From an uncultured bacterium (lineage in GTDB: Bacteria > Oederibacteriota > PGYV01 > Palsa-1178), in the NCBI GenBank assembly GCA_937889595.1, contig CALAOR010000058.1, positions 16,530-80,529 of the forward strand: DNA of 64,000 bases, written 5' to 3'. The position numbers were made by a program, and so were the translations under genes. The notes beneath the pieces are model-generated. The model was not told the DNA's origin. It was given only the letters and a program-made list of their open reading frames with translations, and searched no databases. Below are positions 51,888 through 60,134 of this stretch, piece by piece. The first letter of the stretch is position 1. Every line of letters starts with the position of its first letter.

Positions 51888-52790
51888 ATGGATAAAAACA
51901 TACAATCAAGGCTTTTAAAAGCATGCATTACAGGCAGGGGAACGCGTTTGGATATGTTCCTTAAAACATCTGCTTGCGTTACAAGGCTGCAGGCCCGGGA
52001 AATGATTGATCAGGGGCTTGTGTGGGTAAACATGCAGGTACAGAGAAAATATCACCGCATCATAAGAAACTCTGATGATGTACGCTATATGTATTACGCC
52101 AGGAACCCCGTAATTGTCATCCCCTGTGAGCTCCCCCTTAAGATCATATATATAAATAAAGACTTCATCGCCGTGGATAAGGAGGCCGGCATGCTGGTGC
52201 ACCCCACCGCGCACAGGGAAACCAACACGCTGGCAAACGCAGTAAAAGCCCTGTATCCCGAAAGTACAATTCACGTCATAAACCGCCTGGACAGGGATAC
52301 TAGCGGGATCGTTATCGTCGCGCTTAATAAGGAAACAGCTTCTGTGCTGACAAAAATCATGGTGAGCCGCGGCATTCATAAAGAATACTTATGCCTGGTA
52401 CACGGCAGAATTACAGACGCAGGGGAGATAACCGCGGAACTTTCAAAGAACTCCCGCGAGGCAAAAATCCGCACCGTCGTGTCGACAGGCGGACAAAGCG
52501 CGCACACCTTGTTTGAACCTGTAAGTAACAACAAAACCACAACCCTGCTTAAAGTAATATTAAAAACAGGGCGCACGCATCAGATCAGGACCCACATGAA
52601 ACACATAGGCCACCCGGTAGTCGGCGACAGGACTTACGGGGACATGGCGCTGGACATAAAACTGCTTGGCGCGGATAATCCGCAGCCCGGACAGATGCTG
52701 CACGCGCATAAGATGGAGTTTGTGATGCCGGGAACTCTCGAGAGAATAAATTTAACCGCAGAACCGCCATGGAATATCAATTTGTGGTGA
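51888..52790 (+). CDS. RluA-family 23S rRNA pseudouridine synthase
   Basis: 300 residues from ATG 51888; a GTG at 51873 would extend it by five residues across the -10 box. Residues 15-60 form an S4 RNA-binding domain (TRLDMFLKTSACVTRLQAREMIDQGLVWVN). The catalytic motif is INRLDRDTSGIVIVAL with the conserved Asp, then KEYLCLVHG and TGRTHQIRTHMKHIGHPVVGDRTYG. Converts uridine to pseudouridine in rRNA; RluD-like by architecture, target not provable. A monocistronic gene between a terminator and a decayed region. Confidence 0.88.
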   Translation: MDKNIQSRLLKACITGRGTRLDMFLKTSACVTRLQAREMIDQGLVWVNMQVQRKYHRIIRNSDDVRYMYYARNPVIVIPCELPLKIIYINKDFIAVDKEAGMLVHPTAHRETNTLANAVKALYPESTIHVINRLDRDTSGIVIVALNKETASVLTKIMVSRGIHKEYLCLVHGRITDAGEITAELSKNSREAKIRTVVSTGGQSAHTLFEPVSNNKTTTLLKVILKTGRTHQIRTHMKHIGHPVVGDRTYGDMALDIKLLGADNPQPGQMLHAHKMEFVMPGTLERINLTAEPPWNINLW

Positions 52791-52804
52791 TATTTATCCT
52801 GATT

Positions 52805-52832
52805 AAGTTTGAGGGTCAAAGTTTGAGGGTCA
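52805..52832 (+). repeat. Perfect tandem duplication of 14 bases
   Basis: AAGTTTGAGGGTCA occurs twice head to tail, just after the pseudouridine synthase gene and before the DUF1016 remnant. Probably slippage in unconstrained DNA. Confidence 0.85.
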
Positions 52833-52859
52833 CGTCTTGACCTGATATGTGACGAACCA

Positions 52860-52985
52860 GTGCGGGGGAAAGCGGTTGTGGAAAACCCGGCGCCGGATAT
52901 GCAGCTGGAATACGCCGGAATTCAAGGCTTTTTGAAGGATAAGATATGGCGGATGAGGAAGTTTTATCTTGCTATAACTATTTAA
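52860..52985 (+). pseudogene. Remnant of a DUF1016/YhcG-type nuclease N-terminal domain
   Basis: Translation of this frame gives GKAVVENPAPDMQLEYAGIQ then GFLKDKIWRMRKFYLA and a stop at 52983. The pattern GKAVVE..-D-Q-EY-GI-GF-..-IWRMRKFYLA is what the DUF1016 N-terminal domain (PDDEXK-linked, often in mobile or restriction loci) looks like. There is no start codon with ribosome site and no continuing frame, so only about 40 codons survive. The rest of 52791-53145 shows no other gene. Confidence 0.55.
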
Positions 52986-53145
52986 GCCACGATAGAGTTA
53001 TCCAACGAAAGACAAAATTCCAATCGTTACGTTGTGAAAAGTAAATACTATTGTTCCAGTTCTATTGCCCTCACTTCTTACTTCCCCTTTGCCCTTTACA
53101 ATGATAAAATGGTATTAGAACATGCATTAAAAGGAGAGATAGAGC

Positions 53146-53658
53146 ATGACCGCAACCAGGATTGAAACAGGCGCTGACTACACTTTGAAAGAATACAGGG
53201 ACTGGCATTTTTTTCTCTACTACGGCAACGGTATAACCGGGATTTTAAACACACTCGGGCTCATTGTAATAACTGCCATAGCAGGGTTCATACTGGCCAA
53301 TAAAGCCCTGTCCGGCATATGGCACTTCAAATTCATAGAGATTGCCATGATAGCCATGGACCTTTATATTCTCAGCATACCCGCGGTTATACTCTACGAT
53401 ACAAAGGAAAGTTTTTCCTCCGACAAATTCAGGGCCGAAAACGGCAAATTGTTGATCACATCCGACAGCATAGAAATGTCATCCCCGATAGGCAGCGCCA
53501 GGATCACATGGCAGGCCGTAAAAAAAGCCTACATTACAAAAAAAGCCGTATACCTTGAATACAGTAAATTCAACGCAGTCATAATTCCGAAGAGGATGCT
53601 GAAAAACGGGGACGGGCAGGACCTGGTGAAACTGGTAAGTGAAAAAGTAAAAGTTTAA
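53146..53658 (+). CDS. YcxB-like membrane protein
   Basis: 170 residues. Two membrane helices (about 36-54 and 64-84) and a C-terminal cytosolic domain of about 80 residues with ITSDSIEMSSPIGSARITWQAVKKAYITKKAVYLEY and NAVIIPKRML, the pattern of the YcxB-like domain (a PH-like fold). Function of the family is unknown. AAAGGAGAG precedes ATG. Stands alone between the decayed region and DoxX, 89 bases upstream of it. Confidence 0.7.
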   Translation: MTATRIETGADYTLKEYRDWHFFLYYGNGITGILNTLGLIVITAIAGFILANKALSGIWHFKFIEIAMIAMDLYILSIPAVILYDTKESFSSDKFRAENGKLLITSDSIEMSSPIGSARITWQAVKKAYITKKAVYLEYSKFNAVIIPKRMLKNGDGQDLVKLVSEKVKV

Positions 53659-53747
53659 AAAGGTATAATATAAAGGACATATAAGGTTAAGATAATCAAC
53701 TATTTAGCCCTTACGCAAGATTTTTACCAAACTTTTGGAGGTGCGGT

Positions 53748-54191
53748 ATGGTTTTGAATTTTTTGGATAAGTACAGGGATGCGGGGTTATTGATCCTGCG
53801 CATCGGGTTCGGGATTATGTTTGCCATGCACGGCGCCCCGAAGATGTTCGGAGGGCCTGAAAAGTGGAACGCAATCGGAATGGCTATGGGTACCTACGGT
53901 ATAAATTTTTTGCCTGTGTTTTGGGGATTTATGGCCGCTTTTGCGGAATTTGGAGGGGCCATATTGCTCGCGTTTGGCCTGCTTTTCAGGCCGGCCTGCA
54001 TGCTGATGCTGTTTACCATGTTTATAGCCGCTTCGATGCATATGGCAAAAGGCCAGGGACTGGATGCAGCATCCCATGCCATAGAGGCCGGCGTTGTTTT
54101 TCTTTCGCTGATATTGATCGGCCCGGGAAAATACAGCCTGGATCATATGTTCGCGCTGCAGCCGCACAAAGCGGATTTAATTAATTCTTGA
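53748..54191 (+). CDS. DoxX family membrane protein
   Basis: 147 residues, four membrane helices (about 12-30, 48-72, 75-97, 105-128). LLILRIGFGIMFAMHGAPKMFGG at the start and EFGGAILLAFGLLFRPA in the middle are typical of DoxX/DoxD-like proteins, linked in other organisms to redox or sulfur stress and quinone chemistry. Specific activity is unknown. TTTGGAGGTG precedes ATG. Thirteen bases from the next gene. Confidence 0.85.
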   Translation: MVLNFLDKYRDAGLLILRIGFGIMFAMHGAPKMFGGPEKWNAIGMAMGTYGINFLPVFWGFMAAFAEFGGAILLAFGLLFRPACMLMLFTMFIAASMHMAKGQGLDAASHAIEAGVVFLSLILIGPGKYSLDHMFALQPHKADLINS

Positions 54192-54203
54192 TATGGAGCA
54201 TAT

Positions 54204-55901
54204 ATGACGGAAAAAGAACGGAAGAAAAGCCTGTTAACAGATGCTGAAGAAAGGCTGCTGCGCGAATACGAGGAAGAGCGCCGGCGCGCGCGTGCCTTGA
54301 TGGAACGGCAGGTGGAAAATGAGGTCCAGGCCGAGGTCAGGCAGCAGCTAAAAAAGAAATTCATCGAGGAAGAGGAAAAGCTCGTGAACGAATATGAAGT
54401 GCGCGGCGCCAAAGGCGCGCTCAAACCCGTTCCTGAAGCCGCGCCAAGCGCGGGCCACGGGCAGGTACGCCAGCACGGGATAGGCATAGAGAATTTAAGG
54501 AAAACGATCGAGAAAGAGATAAAACAAAAACTTGAGTCGCGGCTCAGGGAAGAAATAGAAATAGACGTCAAATCCAGGCATGAGGATGATACAAAAGCCA
54601 GGATAGAAGAGGCAAAAACACTCCACGAACGGGAAATAAAGCGAGGTATGGAGGAAGAATCGCGGAAAAAGCTGGAACTGGCAAAAAAAGACATGGAGGA
54701 AGACGCAAAAAGGCGGATAGAGGAAGCCACGGAAAAAAAAGTCGCGGAAGAAACAACGAGGATAGAAGCTGAGGTAAAGCAGAGGATAACCCGTGAAGCG
54801 TCGGATAAAATAAAGGAAATAACCAGGCGCATAAAAGAGGAAGCGGGGGTGCGGCTCGGGGAAGAGATAGGCAGGCAGGTGGAGGAAGCAAAGCTGCGCC
54901 TGGAGCAGGAGGCAAAGGAAAATATCGAAGCCGCGCACAGGGCCAGGGTGGAGGATGCAAAAAAACAGTTTGAAAAGGAAATAAGGGTTAAGATAGAGGA
55001 AGAGGCAAAAAAGAGGGTGGAAGACGCCAAAAAGGAAATAGAAGCCGCGATAAGAAAAGAACAGACGGAAAAATACGCGCAAAAAAATGAGGAACTTGAG
55101 AGAAAGCTGGAAACCCTGAGGAAAATAGAGGAAGCGCAAAAATTTCCGGATATAACCGCCATAAAGGAAAAGCTCCGGGAGGAACTCAGGGCCGAGATGC
55201 AGGAAAACGAGAAAAAGAAACAGGAAGAAATGCTCGGGAAAATAAGGCAGGCCGCAGAGCAGGCGAAAAAGTCAAGGCTGGAACAGGAACAGTCCATGCT
55301 GGAAAAAATGAAACAGCAGATAAGCATGGATATGGAGGAAGAAAAGGAAAAAAAGAAAAAAGAAATGCTGCAGAAGCTTGAGATTTTAAAGGCGGAAAAC
55401 GCGGCCCGGCCGGAAAAGCTTTCCGAAGCAAGGCTTTCCCATGAGGAAAAAGCAATGCTTGCCGGGATGTTCGATGAAAGCATGGCAGTAATATCTTTTT
55501 ATTTCCAGGCCAGGACCGGCAGGGGAAGGCCTGATTTTGTAAAACTATCCGTAAAATCCCTGGTGGACGCGGCCAGGAAAGAACCGGAATACATAAGAAA
55601 GGCCCTTTTTGACGCTGCCGGAGTTTTCCGCACGGACGGGAATTTTGACAATGCCAAACTGATAGCGCTGGCGAACAATATATCCCCTGACGAGGCAAAA
55701 AGGGCGGAAAAACTCTGCAGTCTGCTTAAAATCCTGTTTGAAGAAAGGCTGATTGCCATAGAACAGGCGTCAAATGCGCAGATAAAGGGGAAGATAATCT
55801 CGGATTTCCTGTTTAATTTTAAAAAAGTGACCGGGACCAATAAATACACAAAGAGGATAGAAAGTCTTTTCCTGAATTACGTGGCGCCAAAGGGCGCCTG
55901 A
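54204..55901 (+). CDS. Large coiled-coil protein of unknown function
   Basis: 565 residues. Residues 1-60 and about 95-420 are almost uninterrupted charged helix, Glu/Lys/Arg rich with repeated EEAKKR(I/V)E-like heptads, a long coiled coil. Residues 60-95 are a Gly/Ala/Pro hinge. The C-terminal 135 residues (from SEARLSHEEKAMLAGMFDESMAVISFYFQARTG) form a compact mixed helical domain without a recognised family. No signal peptide or membrane segment, so cytosolic. GGAG upstream. A cytoskeletal or scaffold role is possible but unproven; the DNA is A/G-biased as a result of its composition. Confidence 0.75.
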   Translation: MTEKERKKSLLTDAEERLLREYEEERRRARALMERQVENEVQAEVRQQLKKKFIEEEEKLVNEYEVRGAKGALKPVPEAAPSAGHGQVRQHGIGIENLRKTIEKEIKQKLESRLREEIEIDVKSRHEDDTKARIEEAKTLHEREIKRGMEEESRKKLELAKKDMEEDAKRRIEEATEKKVAEETTRIEAEVKQRITREASDKIKEITRRIKEEAGVRLGEEIGRQVEEAKLRLEQEAKENIEAAHRARVEDAKKQFEKEIRVKIEEEAKKRVEDAKKEIEAAIRKEQTEKYAQKNEELERKLETLRKIEEAQKFPDITAIKEKLREELRAEMQENEKKKQEEMLGKIRQAAEQAKKSRLEQEQSMLEKMKQQISMDMEEEKEKKKKEMLQKLEILKAENAARPEKLSEARLSHEEKAMLAGMFDESMAVISFYFQARTGRGRPDFVKLSVKSLVDAARKEPEYIRKALFDAAGVFRTDGNFDNAKLIALANNISPDEAKRAEKLCSLLKILFEERLIAIEQASNAQIKGKIISDFLFNFKKVTGTNKYTKRIESLFLNYVAPKGA

Positions 55902-55914
55902 AGGATGGGGCGGT

Positions 55915-57810
55915 TTATTTCAGCTGGTCCTTGTACTTCTTCTCCACGTTCTGCCTCTTAACCTTCAGTGACTGTGTCAATTCGTCGCCAATGGTGAACT
56001 TCTTTACGGTTGCCACAAATTTGGCTATATTTTCAAACGGCTTAAAACCGGTCCTCCTGTTTATAAGCCTTTTTATCTCTTTTCCGAGTTCTTCCAGCAC
56101 TTTATTGTTTTTTATGATGCCGGTTCCTTTGGCGGCAAGGTCGTTCCAAGATATTTTCATGCGCTGCGCAAGATGTTTCAATTTTTTCTCATTTACGGCG
56201 ATAAGTGCGGTTAGGCCCTTTTTGTCCTGGCCGAACACAACGGCATGATCTATGAATACGGATTCCATAAGTTTCTCTTCTATCGGTTCAGGCTCGGTAT
56301 TTTCGCCTCCAAGCAGCACTATGGTTGATTTGGCCCGGCCTGTCATTATTATGTCGCCGTTAAAGCTCGGGACCGCTATATCCCCGGTATTAAGCCAGCC
56401 GTCGTCACCCAGCACAGCGGCCGTTGCTTCCGGATTTTTGTAATATCCTTTCATAACCTGGGCGCCTTTTACATAAATTATCCCTTTTTCACCGGGGCTT
56501 GCGGGCCATCCGTTTTCTTTCAGGATCTTAACCTTGGTTTCTTCAAGCGGTATGCCTATGGCACCCAAAGTATTGCGGTCAAGCCTGCGGGTGATTATGC
56601 CGGGAGAAGTCTCGGTCAGACCGTAGGCATTTACAAGTTTTATCCCAACTGCGTTAAAAAACCGGTCTATATATACAGGGAGTGAACCGCCGGCTGAAAA
56701 AGACGCGCGTAAATTACCTCCCATCAAATCACGCAGGGGCTTAAATACCTCCATGGAAACCAGATACAGCGGGTGCAGGAAAAAAAGCGCTGCGTGCCGG
56801 ATAAACCGGCCGGCAATCACTTGTAATCCGTTTCTTTTTTTAAATGACAATACATGCCCCCGCACATAGTTGAAAGCGTTAAGCCTTATTTCGGACACTG
56901 CCAGGAACAAGCGGAAAATGAACCGCTTGAATTTTGATTGGGCGTCTATTTTGGACCTCATTTTGGCATAAAAGACCTCCCATATCCTCGGTACCGAAGC
57001 GACCAAGGTGGGTTTAAATGCATTCAGGTCATCCTGAAGCGTTTTAATCGAGGAGTAAACCGTACATACAGCGCCGGTTGCGGACAAGTATTCAAAGCAT
57101 CTTTCATAAACATGCCAGCTGGGAAGTATTGAAACCGCACACTCGGCGGCATCGCTGTCTATCTGGAGCAGCGGGCTTATAACCCGCACATTATGGAGAA
57201 AATTATTATGGCTCAGCATTACGCCTTTGGGATTGCCCGAAGTGCCTGAGGTGTAGATAATAGTCATGGTTTCGTCAGGGTCGATCCCGGAAGTTAATCC
57301 TTCATAAAAGCCCGGATTTGCCGGCAAATAGTTTTTTCCGGCGGATAAAACATCGTCAAAATATGCAATTTTATTTTTTACGCTGTCAGGCGCCATGTCA
57401 TCCGACCTGTCCATGATGAAAATCTTCTTTATTGCCTCCGCCTCTCCGGGTGTGAACTCCGCAAGCAGGTCGTTTAAGTACCGCAGGTTCTCCATGACCA
57501 GAAACTCCGAGTCAGAGTGGGTGTATATGAGTTTTTGTTCTTTTGGTGAAGTATCGGAACCTCTTGGAACGGAAACCGAACTTAATGCCATGAGCGCAAA
57601 GTCAGTCATGGCCCACTCATACCTGTTATCCGTGAAAAAGGACACATGCGCGCCTTTTTTGACGCCAAAAACAAAGAAACCCGTTGCCAGGTATTTTATG
57701 ACGGATTGAAAATCTTCCCATGTTTTTGCGCCAATACCATCCGCTGTCCTGAACTTATGGGATATTCTTGCGGGATAAAGCCCCGCGTTCTTAGCCGGGA
57801 TATCGCCCAA
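55915..57810 (-). CDS. Long-chain acyl-CoA synthetase (AMP-forming), FadD15-like
   Basis: 631 residues from TTG 57810; a CTG at 57837 is nine codons upstream, in frame, and six bases after GAGG, so the true start may be there. Adenylate-forming enzyme activating fatty acids with CoA. Motifs: TIIYTSGTSGNPKGVMLSH (AMP loop), NAYGLTETSPGI, GEKGIIYVKG, WLNTGDIA and GGENTEPEPIEEKLM. A hydrophobic-basic middle segment (about 300-350) is like those of membrane-associated relatives. Converges with the coiled-coil gene 13 bases apart. Confidence 0.9.
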   Translation of the reverse strand: MGDIPAKNAGLYPARISHKFRTADGIGAKTWEDFQSVIKYLATGFFVFGVKKGAHVSFFTDNRYEWAMTDFALMALSSVSVPRGSDTSPKEQKLIYTHSDSEFLVMENLRYLNDLLAEFTPGEAEAIKKIFIMDRSDDMAPDSVKNKIAYFDDVLSAGKNYLPANPGFYEGLTSGIDPDETMTIIYTSGTSGNPKGVMLSHNNFLHNVRVISPLLQIDSDAAECAVSILPSWHVYERCFEYLSATGAVCTVYSSIKTLQDDLNAFKPTLVASVPRIWEVFYAKMRSKIDAQSKFKRFIFRLFLAVSEIRLNAFNYVRGHVLSFKKRNGLQVIAGRFIRHAALFFLHPLYLVSMEVFKPLRDLMGGNLRASFSAGGSLPVYIDRFFNAVGIKLVNAYGLTETSPGIITRRLDRNTLGAIGIPLEETKVKILKENGWPASPGEKGIIYVKGAQVMKGYYKNPEATAAVLGDDGWLNTGDIAVPSFNGDIIMTGRAKSTIVLLGGENTEPEPIEEKLMESVFIDHAVVFGQDKKGLTALIAVNEKKLKHLAQRMKISWNDLAAKGTGIIKNNKVLEELGKEIKRLINRRTGFKPFENIAKFVATVKKFTIGDELTQSLKVKRQNVEKKYKDQLK

Positions 57811-58043
57811 GGTCCTGTAAATAAATTTGTTGTTCAGACATCACCTCATTAATTGACCTCATGCGCCGTAAAGTAATACAAGTTTAGCAGAAAACACGGG
57901 TAAAGTAAATAAACCGTGCCTGAATATCCTGTAAAAGCCGGCACTAATGGCGGATTTTTGTTGTATAATATCTTTGACAATAAAAGCCGGGCAATTAAGA
58001 GCACGGCATAAAGTAAAATATATTTAAAAATCCGGGAGGTTTT

Positions 58044-58958
58044 ATGGCTAAAAAACAAACAGCGGCGGGTCAGGTTTTTATGGCGATAATGGCCATGCTT
58101 TTTGTAATTATGTCGGGCACCAGCCTGTATAAATTTTACACCCTTTCAAAGAACGGCAAAAGCGCGCAGGCGCAGGTTTTACAATACGTCCCTTATGTCA
58201 CCCATAGCAGGAACGGCAGCACCACCCACCACGCCCATATCCTGACATATGACGGTCACACGGAAAAAATCGAGTTGTTACGGGCTGTTACGCCGGGTGC
58301 GAATATTCAGGTAGTCTATATGCCGGAAAAACCCGAAGTCGCTGCCGAAGGCGCTCCGGGCGCGTCAATCAAACAATTGATGGGTGATAGTGAATTTTTT
58401 TCAGTGATTATTATGGAACTGATAGGTCTTGCAATCCTGATCGCGGCCATTGCAGGCGGACCCATGAAATTCGGGATGAAAGCCGGCGGTAACGTCAATG
58501 CTGATAAAAAAGCGCAGGACGGAGCCGGGGCAAATGTGTCAAATGACGTTAATAAGACAAATATAACAGCCGTCTTTTCCAAAACTTTCAGGACACTGGC
58601 AAAGATACCGCTGCGAAAAACTGATAACGTATTATCAAAGCCCAATGATTTTGAGGCAAAAAATATTTCAATCGTTAAATTCGGAAGGGAAGCGGCTGAC
58701 GCCGGTTACAGGATATACATGTCAGGCGCTGAAAATCCCGAGGAAGCATTAAGCATGGAACTGGGATACCTGACCAAACCGCAGTTAAGGGACCTTATTC
58801 TATCCGCAGCATTGCTGGACAAAGCCGCGTCAAAGAAGACTACAAAGATAAATCTGGGCGCAGGTACTGTTGAAGCAGCCGCACATGAATTAAGCGGTGA
58901 AATTCCGGGATATTCCGAGGATACATATATTAAAGCCTTAAAGGCCTATTCGGTTTAA
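58044..58958 (+). CDS. DUF3592-like membrane protein with extra C-terminal domain
   Basis: 304 residues. Membrane helices at about 10-30 and 122-143, with a beta-rich domain of about 85 residues between them (SAQAQVLQYVPYVTHSRNGSTTHHAHILTYDGHTEKIELLRAVTPG), the DUF3592 layout. The C-terminal 155 residues are polar and unfamiliar, with EALSMELGYLTKPQLRDLILSAALLDKAA. GGGAGG precedes ATG. Function unknown. Single gene with a likely promoter in 57960-58040 (TATAAT at 57964). Confidence 0.6.
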   Translation: MAKKQTAAGQVFMAIMAMLFVIMSGTSLYKFYTLSKNGKSAQAQVLQYVPYVTHSRNGSTTHHAHILTYDGHTEKIELLRAVTPGANIQVVYMPEKPEVAAEGAPGASIKQLMGDSEFFSVIIMELIGLAILIAAIAGGPMKFGMKAGGNVNADKKAQDGAGANVSNDVNKTNITAVFSKTFRTLAKIPLRKTDNVLSKPNDFEAKNISIVKFGREAADAGYRIYMSGAENPEEALSMELGYLTKPQLRDLILSAALLDKAASKKTTKINLGAGTVEAAAHELSGEIPGYSEDTYIKALKAYSV

Positions 58959-58986
58959 TACAAAAATTATTGTCAATCTTTTGACC

Positions 58987-59014
58987 TTGACTTTGTTGTT
59001 GTAAGTATTAAAAT
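58987..59014 (+). promoter_or_regulatory. Promoter of the gene at 59041
   Basis: TTGACT at 58987-58992, 16-base spacer, TAAAAT at 59009-59014, 26 bases ahead of the next ATG. Confidence 0.5.
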
Positions 59015-59040
59015 ATTAAAAACTAACTTGGGGTGATTTA

Positions 59041-59568
59041 ATGCGGAAAGAAGCTCAGCCGGTTTTCAACGGATTAAAGCTGATAGGCGGGGCAATCCCG
59101 AAGATAAGGAAAGCACACCCTGAATTATTCAAGAAAACCGGATTAAGCAAACTTCCCGGAACCATATATGAAAATATCAGGAAAAGCCATCCCAAACTCG
59201 ATGACGACACCAGGGCTTTCCTTCTTTATTTCACCGGAAACCTCGTGGAATACGTGACCGGCGACTATGCAGGGGCGGACACGGATAAAAAAGAGGCAAT
59301 TGAAGCGGCTTATGAGGGTTTACAGGCTGTAGATGCGGCGATTACATACCTTGGGGAAAACAGGCCTGAAATATTTTCGGAATCCGAGGTGATAAATGTG
59401 CCGTCAAATATCACGGGTTTTATAACGGAAACCAAGTATAAGATAAGCAAGCCGGCAAAGGGCTTTCTGGAGCAGTTCCTGGCTTTTGTTTCTTTTAACC
59501 TGGAAAAGGGATTTATACAGTATGACCCGGGCAGGAAACACGCCCCGCGGCAGATGGAGCTTTTTTAA
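59041..59568 (+). CDS. Hypothetical cytosolic protein
   Basis: 175 residues, soluble, mainly helical, no signal peptide or membrane segment. MRKEAQPVFNGLKLIGGAIP starts it; the centre FLLYFTGNLVEYVTGDYAGADTDKKEAIEAAYEGL and the end KGFIQYDPGRKHAPRQMELF are charged helices. No family is recognised. Ribosome site GGGGTG. The spacing of 38 bases to the next gene suggests joint transcription with the PC4-like gene. Confidence 0.6.
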   Translation: MRKEAQPVFNGLKLIGGAIPKIRKAHPELFKKTGLSKLPGTIYENIRKSHPKLDDDTRAFLLYFTGNLVEYVTGDYAGADTDKKEAIEAAYEGLQAVDAAITYLGENRPEIFSESEVINVPSNITGFITETKYKISKPAKGFLEQFLAFVSFNLEKGFIQYDPGRKHAPRQMELF

Positions 59569-59605
59569 TCACAGGCAGGCATAATAAAAAAAAGAGGTGA
59601 TTCAC

Positions 59606-59848
59606 ATGGCTGATGATTTCAAGTATGAAGTGGTAAAGAAACTGGGGACAATAGGCCAGGAATCAAAGGGATGGAAGAAGGAAATCAACGTAATATCATG
59701 GAACGAAAGAAAGCCGAAAGTCGACATCAGGCCGTGGTCGGCCGACGGCCAGAAGATGGGGAAAGGTATAAGTTTGAACAAAGAGGAACTTACAGGCTTA
59801 AAGAAGTTTCTCGATGAAACAGATTTAAACACACTTGATATAGAGTAA
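59606..59848 (+). CDS. PC4/YdbC-like single-stranded nucleic-acid-binding protein
   Basis: 80 residues from ATG 59606, chosen for AGAGGTGA upstream; a GTG at 59597 lies inside that site. KLGTIGQESKGWKKEINVISWNERKPKVDIRPW and GKGISLNKEELTGLKKFLDE match the bacterial YdbC family, homologous to the PC4 transcription coactivator fold that binds single-stranded DNA. Role in the cell unproven. Confidence 0.85.
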   Translation: MADDFKYEVVKKLGTIGQESKGWKKEINVISWNERKPKVDIRPWSADGQKMGKGISLNKEELTGLKKFLDETDLNTLDIE

Positions 59849-59854
59849 AGCGGC

Positions 59855-59883
59855 TTGCTTTTACCGGTTATATCTGTTATATT
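59855..59883 (+). promoter_or_regulatory. Promoter for the candidate small RNA/typA leader
   Basis: TTGCTT at 59855-59860, 17-base spacer, TATATT at 59878-59883. Expected start near 59890. Confidence 0.55.
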
Positions 59884-59889
59884 ATTAAT

Positions 59890-60073
59890 GAGAGGTTTTA
59901 TAGACTGCGCAAGGTAAGCCGATTCGCAAGAGTAGTTGTTTTAGACGGGTGGTAGAAGTAGACTTAAGAACTTGCTTTGGAACAGACCCAGACAGGTTAC
60001 TGTTTTAGAGGTGGTTCGAAGTTCTGCTTTTACCCGGGTTCAATCATATACAGAGCCCGGGTTCTTTTTTTTT
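59890..60073 (+). ncRNA. Candidate structured RNA with own promoter and terminator, upstream of typA
   Basis: About 185 bases run from the predicted start to an intrinsic terminator with no open frame of note. A 12-base stem forms between GGTAGAAGTAGA (59951-59962) and TCTGCTTTTACC (60023-60034, two G-U pairs) and encloses AACAG/CTGTT (59981-60004). The 3' strand overlaps the terminator arm by three bases. Size, own promoter and terminator fit a small RNA such as 6S RNA, or an attenuator controlling typA. I do not recognise a family from conserved bases. Confidence 0.5.
60032..60073 (+). terminator. Intrinsic terminator before typA
   Basis: ACCCGGG (60032-60038) pairs with CCCGGGT (60056-60062), then TTC and nine T. 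It lies 62 bases before the typA ATG. Confidence 0.85.
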
Positions 60074-60134
60074 ATTAAGCGTGTAATACCGCTTAAAAGC
60101 GCGGTAAATAATATGACGGATTTGAGGAGATGAA

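Noticed and set aside
54143..55483. Long minus-strand open frame opposite the coiled-coil gene, Ser/Phe rich
   Set aside because: Composition is the direct mirror of Glu/Lys codons; no start signal or domain.
59890..60073. Identification as 6S RNA, T-box or SRP RNA
   Set aside because: Size suits 6S, but I see no typical open bubble or conserved bases; no T-box GGUGGNACC motif paired with a specifier; no SRP GGAAGCAGC-like core. Left as unassigned.
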